This document shows positions 1 to 5,578 of a stretch of DNA of 6,296 nucleotides, one piece after another. The notes under the pieces are model-generated. The model saw nothing but the letters and a program-made list of their open reading frames with translations. It was not told the DNA's origin and ran no database searches. Source of the DNA: Candidatus Poseidoniales archaeon (GTDB lineage Archaea > Thermoplasmatota > Poseidoniia > MGIII > CG-Epi1); assembly GCA_015658585.1 (NCBI GenBank), contig DQOP01000042.1, positions 1-6,296 on the forward strand, in the 5' to 3' direction. A program made the position numbers and the translations under genes. How positions within the stretch are numbered: the stretch's first letter is position 1; each line of letters starts with the position of its first letter.

Positions 1-455
1 GCTGCCCAAGTTTCACCATCATCATCAGACCAACCAATCCAAGTGGTCCAAAGCCCCATCATATGGATATTGAATACTCGATCCGTGATTGGGTCGACCC
101 AGCCATACGGGTCATTGGTAAAGAACGCTTGTGTGATATCACTTGTATCCACCCATGTTTCACCATGATCGCATGAGCGCATCGGTTTCTCGAATGCTAT
201 GAAAAATATACATCCGCTCGAAGTAACTCCTATACTGGGTTCAGCTCCTTCTTCACCCACATCACTGAAAACAAAATTCATGGGCAGAGGTTCACCTTCT
301 ATTTCTAGACCATCTGGTCCCGTAACAAATGTTCCGTCAGGAAGAGAAGGTTCTTCAGGCGGAGGTAGCTTTAACCTCTCATACTCAAGACAGCCAGAAA
401 GGCTACTCGCACAGAGGATGAGGCAGATAGCTATCGCCCGCACATCGAATCTCAC
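1..455 (-). CDS. Asp-box (BNR/sialidase-like) lipoprotein, N-terminal part
   Basis: Partial gene; its 3' end lies beyond the left edge, leaving 151 residues. The frame begins at GTG (453-455), shortly after two in-frame stop codons. The N-terminus is a lipoprotein signal peptide: Arg2 and Arg6, a hydrophobic stretch (about 7-19) and the lipobox LSGC, with Cys22 the predicted lipidated residue. A Pro/Glu-rich linker (about 30-40) follows. Two clear Asp-box motifs (S-x-D-x-G-x-T-W) occur at residues 94-101 (SCDHGETW) and 143-150 (SDDDGETW), 49 residues apart, as in beta-propeller blades of BNR/sialidase-like folds. The protein is thus predicted to be anchored outside the cytoplasmic membrane with an extracellular propeller. 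Asp-boxes are structural, so they do not prove sialidase or any glycosidase activity; a binding or scaffold role is equally possible. A second in-frame GTG at 441-443 would give a shorter signal peptide. The gene is divergent from the MazG-like gene. Confidence 0.85.
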   Translation of the reverse strand, partial: MRFDVRAIAICLILCASSLSGCLEYERLKLPPPEEPSLPDGTFVTGPDGLEIEGEPLPMNFVFSDVGEEGAEPSIGVTSSGCIFFIAFEKPMRSCDHGETWVDTSDITQAFFTNDPYGWVDPITDRVFNIHMMGLWTTWIGWSDDDGETWA

Positions 456-480
456 GTTTTATTATAGTGGAGGAACCATC

Positions 481-487
481 ATAATAG
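481..487 (-). promoter_or_regulatory. Candidate TATA element for the lipoprotein gene
   Basis: On the minus strand this reads CTATTAT, centred about 29 bp before the GTG start at 455, the distance expected for an archaeal TATA box serving a leaderless transcript. A second AT-rich element (AAATTATAGG on the minus strand, 491-500) would give a leader of roughly 14 nt. No Shine-Dalgarno sequence precedes the GTG, so a leaderless start fits better. The 105 bp between the divergent genes (456-560) holds nothing else I recognise. This is assigned by position and composition only. Confidence 0.3.
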
Positions 488-560
488 TTTCCTATAATTT
501 TGCTATCTATCCAGAAAAAATAGCAGAAAGAGTAACAAAGTCCAGTGCCTACTGGTATCT

Positions 561-896
561 ATGAGTCAGACCTACTCTGAAATGTTAGCTAAAGTTCAGG
601 AATTCCACGACAAGCATGGTTTCCATGAGAAAACGAACAAAGGACACGATATGGCCTATCGAGTTTTACTTACAGTTGAAGAACTAGGTGAATTTGCAGA
701 GTGTTTCACTAAAGGCAAACCTGATTCTGAAAAGGCTGAAGAGTTAGCCGACCTGCTAATATTGATAATCGGACACGCCATTGCCATGAAAGTAGACCTA
801 GAAACTGCATTCAACCAGAAAATGGAGAAAATAATGAAACGACCTGCAATAATGGGTGATTTTGGAATCCGTGTGACTGAATACAAAAATGACTGA
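561..896 (+). CDS. MazG-like nucleotide pyrophosphohydrolase
   Basis: A 111-residue all-alpha NTP pyrophosphohydrolase of the MazG/dUTPase-like superfamily. The metal-binding signature is visible: the EExxE motif at residues 40-44 (EELGE) in one helix and ExxD at 61-64 (ELAD) in the next, followed by a hydrophobic helix (65-77) and the lysine-rich segment KMEKIMKRP (88-96) typical of small MazG-like proteins. The family hydrolyses (d)NTPs or modified nucleotides to NMP and pyrophosphate using Mg2+, usually as a dimer or tetramer in the cytoplasm. The likely role is nucleotide-pool sanitation; the substrate cannot be read from sequence. At about 110 residues it is a single-domain form, unlike two-domain E. 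coli MazG. The ATG at 561 fits the domain start. No convincing Shine-Dalgarno is seen and the upstream promoter is unclear. Citrate synthase follows after 42 bp, probably with its own promoter. Confidence 0.88.
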   Translation: MSQTYSEMLAKVQEFHDKHGFHEKTNKGHDMAYRVLLTVEELGEFAECFTKGKPDSEKAEELADLLILIIGHAIAMKVDLETAFNQKMEKIMKRPAIMGDFGIRVTEYKND

Positions 897-910
897 AATT
901 CGGCAAATGC

Positions 911-918
911 TAAATATT
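911..918 (+). promoter_or_regulatory. Candidate TATA box for citrate synthase
   Basis: TAAATATT in the 42 bp gap after the MazG-like gene is centred about 24-25 bp before the GTG start at 939. With no Shine-Dalgarno in between, this matches an archaeal promoter giving a leaderless mRNA. It also supports the GTG as the true start. Inferred from position and composition. Confidence 0.42.
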
Positions 919-938
919 GCACTCCATAATGTTTCGAT

Positions 939-2081
939 GTGTCATTGCCAAAAGATAACAAGGACTCAATTCCCGAACCAGTCAAAGGTTTAGAAGGGAT
1001 TGTTGCAGCTGATACGTCTCTGAGTTCAGTAAATGGTGAAAAAGGGATTTTGAGATATTGCGGATATAACATAGATGACCTGGCTTTCAACACTACTTTT
1101 GAAGAAATCATATGCTTGCTCTATGATACTGAATTGCCTAACCATGAACGACTGGAAAACATGACTGAGCGAATTGGTAAGGCCAGAGTTCTTCCAAAGG
1201 AAATACAGAAAGTGATTACTGAACTAGCCGGTAAAACTTCACCAATGAGTACCTTGAGAACCGTAGTCTCTGCTCTGGGTCATTACGAAAATAATGTACC
1301 GCTCAGTGAACTGCCACCCAAGGCACTACGTTTGGTCGGACAAATCGCAACGGCTGTGGCAATGATTCACAGGTTGCGCGAAGGATTACCACTGTTAGAG
1401 GCCGATCCCAAAAGAGGGCATGCTGAAGACTTCCTGAGAATGTTACTTGGAAAAGAACCTAATCAGACCCAGATTGAAGCTTTAGACCTCTATCTTATTC
1501 TTTTAGCAGACCACGGATTTAATGCATCAACCTTCTCAGCCAGGGTGACTGCAGGTACATTAGCGAACCTGCATTCTGCAATTACCTCTGCGGTAGGAAC
1601 CCTCAGTGGGCCTCTACACGGTGGTGCAAACGAAAAAGCAATGGAGATGATCCTAGAGGTTGGAAAACCTGGAAAGGCTTTCGACTACATCGAAAAGGCC
1701 TTTGCGAAAAAACAGAAGATAATGGGTTTTGGACATCGCGTTTACAAGGTGGATGATGCCAGAAAACCACACTTGAAGAAAATGGCAACTCAATTATGGA
1801 AAGAAAGAAATGATATGACGTTGTATGAGGTCGCTGAAGAGATTGAAAGACAGGTCAAATCCAGAAAGCCAATAATAACCAATGTCGACTTCTATTCTGC
1901 TCCATTACTCTATGGGCTTGAGATTCCCACCGATCTGTTTACTCCCCTCTTTGCAATGTCACGTATAGCTGGTTGGACTGCACATGTATTGGAACAATAT
2001 GGTAATAACCGACTTATCAGACCCAGAGCCAGGTATGTGGGGCCTATAGATCGAACCTTTAGACCTATAGAGCAGAGATAA
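939..2081 (+). CDS. gltA: Citrate synthase
   Basis: A 380-residue type I-like citrate synthase of the short archaeal/Gram-positive class. It condenses acetyl-CoA with oxaloacetate to citrate and CoA, the entry step of the TCA cycle, as a cytoplasmic dimer. The catalytic triad is present by motif: His227 in PLHGGAN, His266 in GFGHRVYK and Asp317 in NVDFYSAPL. His192 lies in the conserved DHGFNASTFSARV segment. Substrate-binding arginines are retained at Arg267, Arg342 (SRIAGW) and in the RPRARY segment (361-366). Length and motif order agree with the family, so the gene looks intact. The start is GTG at 939; the first in-frame ATG (residue 75) would remove the conserved N-terminal region starting around GLEGIVAADT. 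A related 2-methylcitrate synthase activity cannot be excluded from sequence, but no methylcitrate-cycle gene is nearby. A promoter-like TATA element lies just upstream. Confidence 0.96.
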   Translation: MSLPKDNKDSIPEPVKGLEGIVAADTSLSSVNGEKGILRYCGYNIDDLAFNTTFEEIICLLYDTELPNHERLENMTERIGKARVLPKEIQKVITELAGKTSPMSTLRTVVSALGHYENNVPLSELPPKALRLVGQIATAVAMIHRLREGLPLLEADPKRGHAEDFLRMLLGKEPNQTQIEALDLYLILLADHGFNASTFSARVTAGTLANLHSAITSAVGTLSGPLHGGANEKAMEMILEVGKPGKAFDYIEKAFAKKQKIMGFGHRVYKVDDARKPHLKKMATQLWKERNDMTLYEVAEEIERQVKSRKPIITNVDFYSAPLLYGLEIPTDLFTPLFAMSRIAGWTAHVLEQYGNNRLIRPRARYVGPIDRTFRPIEQR

Positions 2082-2093
2082 CGTATCCAAAAA

Positions 2094-2101
2094 CATTAAA
2101 A
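2094..2101 (+). promoter_or_regulatory. Candidate TATA box for the TsaC-MetAP-CLC cluster
   Basis: CATTAAAA in the 42 bp gap after citrate synthase is centred about 26-27 bp before the ATG at 2124, as expected for a leaderless archaeal transcript. No Shine-Dalgarno precedes this ATG. If real, it would drive the three overlapping genes downstream. Assigned from spacing and composition only. Confidence 0.35.
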
Positions 2102-2123
2102 CTGCTGTTTCTGAGCAAGCGTA

Positions 2124-2699
2124 ATGATTTCCATAACTGAAGCTAGAAAAGAAATCCAGAATGGTGGAATCGTAGTTTACCCCACAGATACCGTATGGGG
2201 GATGGGATGTGACCCCTTCAACCAGGCTGCCGTGGAAAAATTATTCCAAGTTAAAGGAAAAGAAAAGGATGGACTGAGTATAATGCTGAACCACAGTAGA
2301 ATAATTGGAGATTACGGTGAGGTAAATCAAACAGCCGAAAAAATCATCAAAGAATTCCTGCCGGGTCCTATAACTTTAATTCTAAGGTCAAAACGTAATT
2401 TTGCAAAAGGTGTAACCAGAAATGGCAACATCGCTGTCCGAATACCGTCGAATAGAACTGCTTTGGAACTGGCTAAAGAAAGTCCTGTCGTAACTACAAG
2501 CGCAAATAGGCACAATTCCAAGATTGCCAAGAGCATGGATGAGGCAATTCAAACATTTGGTTCCCAGTGCGTATATTTAGACGGTGAGAAACCGATGGGG
2601 GTTGAATCTACCATAATTGACCTAACTCAGGATAAGCCCGAAATAAAGCGCATCGGTGCTTTATACTCGCCTATTCTGGAGGGAATAATTGAATTCTGA
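2124..2699 (+). CDS. tsaC: Threonylcarbamoyl-AMP synthase (TsaC/YrdC/Sua5 family)
   Basis: A 191-residue single YrdC domain. The family makes threonylcarbamoyl-AMP from threonine, bicarbonate and ATP, the first step of t6A synthesis at position 37 of ANN-decoding tRNAs; the Kae1/KEOPS machinery completes it in archaea. Diagnostic segments appear in order: YPTDTVWGMGCD (19-30), the basic loop KGKEKDGLSIML (44-55), LPGPITLIL (79-87), IAVRIPSNR (103-111), TTSAN (124-128) and GVESTIIDL (159-167). It ends right after the YrdC domain and lacks the C-terminal Sua5 domain of many archaeal homologues, so TsaC is the better name. Two variations stand out: the usual KxR triplet of the nucleotide loop is KGK (44-46), and the SANxSG motif reads SANRHN. 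Both may be tolerated. Its 3' end overlaps the methionine aminopeptidase gene by 11 bp, which suggests co-translation of two protein-maturation/translation genes. Confidence 0.93.
   Translation: MISITEARKEIQNGGIVVYPTDTVWGMGCDPFNQAAVEKLFQVKGKEKDGLSIMLNHSRIIGDYGEVNQTAEKIIKEFLPGPITLILRSKRNFAKGVTRNGNIAVRIPSNRTALELAKESPVVTTSANRHNSKIAKSMDEAIQTFGSQCVYLDGEKPMGVESTIIDLTQDKPEIKRIGALYSPILEGIIEF
2678..2683 (+). promoter_or_regulatory. Shine-Dalgarno site fixing the TTG start of MetAP
   Basis: GGAGGG lies inside the tsaC coding region, 5 nt before TTG at 2689. The codon directly before that TTG in the MetAP frame is TAA (2686-2688), so TTG is the first possible start in the open frame. A strong ribosome binding site here contrasts with the apparent lack of one before the upstream genes, as expected for an internal operon cistron. 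Confidence 0.75.
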
Positions 2700-3579
2700 A
2701 GAAATTTTAAAATGGAAAGAAGCCGGAAAGCTGGCTCGTAATGCGCTTAACTTCGGCAAAACCTTGATTCAAGATGGAGCGTCAATGCTGGATGTGGCGG
2801 AAAACATTGAAAATTTCGTGATCGAAAAGAATGGTGAATTGGCATTCCCAACGAATTTAGCGGTTAACAGTGTGGGTGCACATTGGACACCGTCGACCAA
2901 AAGCAAGGAGGTTTTTCATGATGGTGATGTAGTGAAACTGGATGTAGGTGTACATATTGAGGGGTATATTGGTGATAATGCCCTAACTATCGAAATTGGA
3001 AGTGACGAATACAATAAAATGATTGAGGCCTCACGTGAGGCCCTGAATACAGCTATAGAAGTTGCATCGCCTGGCGTCAATGTTGGGATTATTGGACAAG
3101 CTGTCCAGAACACGATTGAAGGCTACGGGTACAGGCCGATTGCCAATTTGACCGGCCATGGAATAAAAAGATACAATTTACACAGTGGCGTATCCGTACC
3201 AAGTGTCAAAGAAAGAGGTGGTTCAGTACTGAAAAGTGGAGATATTATGGCCATAGAACCATTTGTCACCGATGGTGCTGGGCGAGTAGGTGGAAAACGA
3301 AATTCCAATATTTATCATCTTAGACAAGTTCGAAAGATAAGGGATGAGAAGGCAACGGAATTGATGATGGTGATTAAGGATAGATATCATGGTCTGCCTT
3401 TTGCAGAAAGATGGTTGCATTCAATTCAGGATGATGTTACTAAAAGCCTGCAAAAACTGATCCAATCGAGAGTAGTGTCATACTACCCCGTCTTAGATGA
3501 ATTGGGTAAGGGCATAGTAACCCAGTCAGAACATACCATAATGATCACCAACAGCGGAGTCGAGGTCCTGACGGCATGA
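2689..3579 (+). CDS. map: Methionine aminopeptidase, type II (archaeal)
   Basis: A 296-residue cytoplasmic dinuclear-metal protease that removes the initiator methionine from nascent proteins. The pita-bread fold ligands are all visible: Asp85 (KLDVGVH), Asp96 (IGDNAL), His157 (LTGHGI), Glu190 (AIEPF) and Glu281 (QSEHTI); His65 (AHWTP) matches the conserved substrate-site histidine. The insert between His157 and Glu281, with the helical region at about 217-262, is the type II hallmark, and the total length matches archaeal enzymes of about 295 residues. The N-terminus (EEILKWKEAGKLARNAL) aligns by eye with the first helix of the Pyrococcus enzyme, supporting the TTG start at 2689; the next in-frame ATG (residue 33) would delete this helix. 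The gene overlaps tsaC by 11 bp and the CLC gene by 4 bp, so it is the middle cistron of a coupled cluster. It appears intact and catalytically competent. Confidence 0.96.
   Translation: MNSEEILKWKEAGKLARNALNFGKTLIQDGASMLDVAENIENFVIEKNGELAFPTNLAVNSVGAHWTPSTKSKEVFHDGDVVKLDVGVHIEGYIGDNALTIEIGSDEYNKMIEASREALNTAIEVASPGVNVGIIGQAVQNTIEGYGYRPIANLTGHGIKRYNLHSGVSVPSVKERGGSVLKSGDIMAIEPFVTDGAGRVGGKRNSNIYHLRQVRKIRDEKATELMMVIKDRYHGLPFAERWLHSIQDDVTKSLQKLIQSRVVSYYPVLDELGKGIVTQSEHTIMITNSGVEVLTA
3562..3566 (+). promoter_or_regulatory. Probable Shine-Dalgarno site of the CLC gene
   Basis: GAGGT lies near the end of the MetAP gene, 9 nt before ATG 3576, whose ATGA overlaps the MetAP stop codon. The site and the 4 bp overlap both suggest translational coupling. 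It is weaker than the site before MetAP. Confidence 0.5.
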
Positions 3580-5405
3580 ATGAATCTGTAGTACTGAAGA
3601 GATTCAAGGCAGTACTAAAATCCCCGATGCTCCAAATAAACCTGCTAGCGGCACTAACTGGAACCTGTGCTGCAGTGTTGACATGGGTGTTCATATCCAT
3701 GACTAAAGGAATCCAAGGAATATTCTATGGAGATAGTTTCATCCAGAATTCATTAATTGATTCTGGAAATGAGTGGAAGATTATCTTTATTCCTGCATTA
3801 GGAGGATTAGTCGCCGGACTGATAATCGAATACTGGTCCAAAGATGCAAAAGGTGCTGGGGTTCCACTAGTGATGGAAGCTGTCGCTTTCAAACAGGCCA
3901 GATTAAGTGCAAAGAAGGCTGTTGCCAAGTGTTTTGCAGCTGCTGCCTGTATTGGAACCGGTATGTCACTGGGACGAGTAGGACCTATGGTAGTAATATC
4001 TTCTACAGTAGGCTCCGAAATAGGCCAGAGAACTGGTAAAACTGTTGATGAAACAAGAACGCTGGTCGGTTGTGGAGCTGCAAGTGCGATAACCGCGGCC
4101 TTCAATGCTCCACTAGGTGGGGTACTATTTGCGATAGAATTAATTTTAGCTGAACTAAGAACACGTTCTTTCATTCCAATAGTAGTAGCTGTAGTTATAG
4201 CTACAATCGTAGGGCGGGGACTAACGGGGGACCTCGCCGCATTTGATAGTATACCAAAATACCCTTTGGGATCTCCCACTGAATACCCACTCTATATCGT
4301 CCTAGGACTGGTCACTGGTTTGGCTGCAGCGGGATTCATAAAATTATTGAACTGGGTTGAAACCAATATTGAGAAAATAGACATAATACCCGTACCGTTC
4401 AGAACCTGTCTGGGGGGATTATGTGTGGGATTAATCGCGTTATCGTTTCCACAGGTTCTAGGAAATGGATTTGGTGTTACATCAGATTTAATATCACTGG
4501 ATTATGACGAAGGTGGCAATATGGCTCTGGGAAGCAGCTTCCCAGTGAATCTTGACATGGCGTCAGGGGTTACCAGTCTCCTAATTTTCGTAATTTCCAT
4601 CATGCTGCTGAAAATAATTGCCACCTCCGTTTCTATTGGGAGTGGAGGATCCGGAGGCATTTTCACTCCAAGTTTGTTCATTGGGGCTGCACTGGGGGCT
4701 GCCCTGGGATTAGTCCTGAATGATATGGGAATGGTTGACCACCCAGGGGCCTTCGCACTGGTAGGAATGGCTGCTTTCGTAGCATCTACAACCAGAGCTA
4801 CACTGACTGCGATAATCCTGCTTTTTGAAATGACAGCGACATACGAAATTATTTTGCCTTTGATGCTATCCTGTGTCGTTGCGGATGCTGTGTGTTATGG
4901 TGTATCTGAGCACTCATGTTACACTGCAAAGTTAGCACGACGTGGAATAAGCATTGATTTAGAATCTGAACAAGACTTGATGAGAATGATAAAAGTGGAA
5001 GATGCCATGACCAAGGACGTAATGACCATTACACCAGAGAGACCTCTGGAAGCGGCTTTCCAGATAATCGAAGATACGGGACACATGAGTTTGCCAGTAG
5101 TCAATGACAAGGGAGAGTTAAGCGGAATAATAACGTGGGCGGACATTCATATTGCTGCCCTAAGGCATGAAAGGCATCTAACTGTCGGTGATTATTACAT
5201 AACGGATTTGATTACCGTTACGCCTAAAGAAAATCTGGCTCAGGCTCTGGATTCACTAGGCTCTCGTGAGATAAGCCACTTGCCTGTTGTCGATAAGACC
5301 AACCAAAAGAAACTGGTTGGAATAATAACCAAAGGAGATATAATAAAGGCCTATAATCGACAGAGATTTATGCGTAAGCAGATGAGCTGGCAGGAAGAAT
5401 TTTAG
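3576..5405 (+). CDS. CLC-family anion channel/transporter with tandem CBS domains
   Basis: A 609-residue membrane protein: a voltage-gated chloride channel (CLC) domain (about 20-455) with many hydrophobic helices, then two cytosolic CBS domains (about 474-530 and 537-595) that in this family commonly bind adenine nucleotides and regulate transport. The three anion-pathway segments are present: KGAGVP (92-97, usual GSGIP), GRVGP (133-137, usual GREGP) and GIFTP (361-365, GxFxP). The gating glutamate of GREGP is Val135 here, the CLC-ec1 Glu203 position aligns by eye with Leu189 (AIELIL), and the filter serine position is Ala94. CLC-ec1-type proteins exchange 2 Cl- for 1 H+ and need both glutamates, so a passive anion channel is inferred. 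No frameshift is seen, and surrounding helices such as the segment after NAPLGG (177-182) are well kept. It is the third gene of the tsaC-map-CLC cluster, overlapping map by 4 bp. The transported anion is not determined. Confidence 0.93.
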   Translation: MNESVVLKRFKAVLKSPMLQINLLAALTGTCAAVLTWVFISMTKGIQGIFYGDSFIQNSLIDSGNEWKIIFIPALGGLVAGLIIEYWSKDAKGAGVPLVMEAVAFKQARLSAKKAVAKCFAAAACIGTGMSLGRVGPMVVISSTVGSEIGQRTGKTVDETRTLVGCGAASAITAAFNAPLGGVLFAIELILAELRTRSFIPIVVAVVIATIVGRGLTGDLAAFDSIPKYPLGSPTEYPLYIVLGLVTGLAAAGFIKLLNWVETNIEKIDIIPVPFRTCLGGLCVGLIALSFPQVLGNGFGVTSDLISLDYDEGGNMALGSSFPVNLDMASGVTSLLIFVISIMLLKIIATSVSIGSGGSGGIFTPSLFIGAALGAALGLVLNDMGMVDHPGAFALVGMAAFVASTTRATLTAIILLFEMTATYEIILPLMLSCVVADAVCYGVSEHSCYTAKLARRGISIDLESEQDLMRMIKVEDAMTKDVMTITPERPLEAAFQIIEDTGHMSLPVVNDKGELSGIITWADIHIAALRHERHLTVGDYYITDLITVTPKENLAQALDSLGSREISHLPVVDKTNQKKLVGIITKGDIIKAYNRQRFMRKQMSWQEEF

Positions 5406-5415
5406 TGAAACAAAC

Positions 5416-5423
5416 TTTTAATT
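5416..5423 (+). promoter_or_regulatory. Candidate TATA box upstream of the small ORF
   Basis: TTTTAATT in the 39 bp after the CLC stop codon is centred about 25-26 bp before ATG 5445, the distance seen before the other apparently leaderless genes of this window. The T-run at 5416-5419 could equally be part of a transcription termination signal for the CLC gene, so the assignment is tentative. Confidence 0.35.
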
Positions 5424-5444
5424 GATTACTATAAGTGCCTAAAG

Positions 5445-5573
5445 ATGTCATCCGGAAGCAACGGGTCTGAGATACGATTGAACGGCTCTCGCTCTAATGG
5501 TAGAGCAAAGAGTTCGCCATCGCTTATCAGTCTCTTTGAAAAACTGATGACACTACTAAAAAAATACTGGTAA
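5445..5573 (+). CDS. Candidate small protein, 42 residues, unknown function
   Basis: ATG at 5445 to TAA at 5571-5573 encodes 42 residues. The first half is polar and rich in Ser, Asn, Gly and Arg (MSSGSNGSEIRLNGSRSNGR), hence probably unstructured. The second half (SLISLFEKLMTLLKKYW, about 26-42) reads as a short amphipathic helix with leucines on one face and lysines near a C-terminal Tyr-Trp. I recognise no family. Support for a real gene: a TATA-like element about 25 bp upstream, an ATG start, and a position filling nearly all the space between the CLC gene and the next ATG, only 5 nt past its stop. Against: an ORF this short can arise by chance. The helix could bind a membrane surface or a partner protein. 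If it is not a gene, the stretch is a 173 bp leader/intergenic region. Confidence 0.42.
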   Translation: MSSGSNGSEIRLNGSRSNGRAKSSPSLISLFEKLMTLLKKYW

Positions 5574-5578
5574 AAAAT

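Noticed and set aside
456..560. Possible riboswitch, small RNA or shared operator in the divergent intergenic region
   Set aside because: The region is AT-rich with a few TATA-like stretches only; I see no convincing stem, inverted repeat or known operator pattern.
199..564. Plus-strand ORF of 121 residues at the left end
   Set aside because: It lies antisense to the lipoprotein gene, which has a signal peptide, lipobox and Asp-boxes in its own frame; the plus-strand translation is Ser/Pro-rich without any recognisable feature and it runs across the divergent promoter region.
656..1111. Minus-strand ORF of 151 residues
   Set aside because: It spans the antisense of the MazG-like gene, the intergenic gap and the 5' part of citrate synthase, both clearly real by motifs; no family features.
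3725..4279. Minus-strand ORF of 184 residues inside the CLC gene
   Set aside because: Complement of a hydrophobic, Gly/Ala-rich coding region; low-complexity translation, no start signals, and the CLC frame carries all conserved motifs.
5491..5506. tRNA D-arm-like hairpin (GCTCT, 6 nt loop, AGAGC) followed by GTTCG-like bases
   Set aside because: There is no acceptor stem, no anticodon arm of proper size between the D-arm-like hairpin and GTTCG, and the total span is too short; it fits inside the small ORF.
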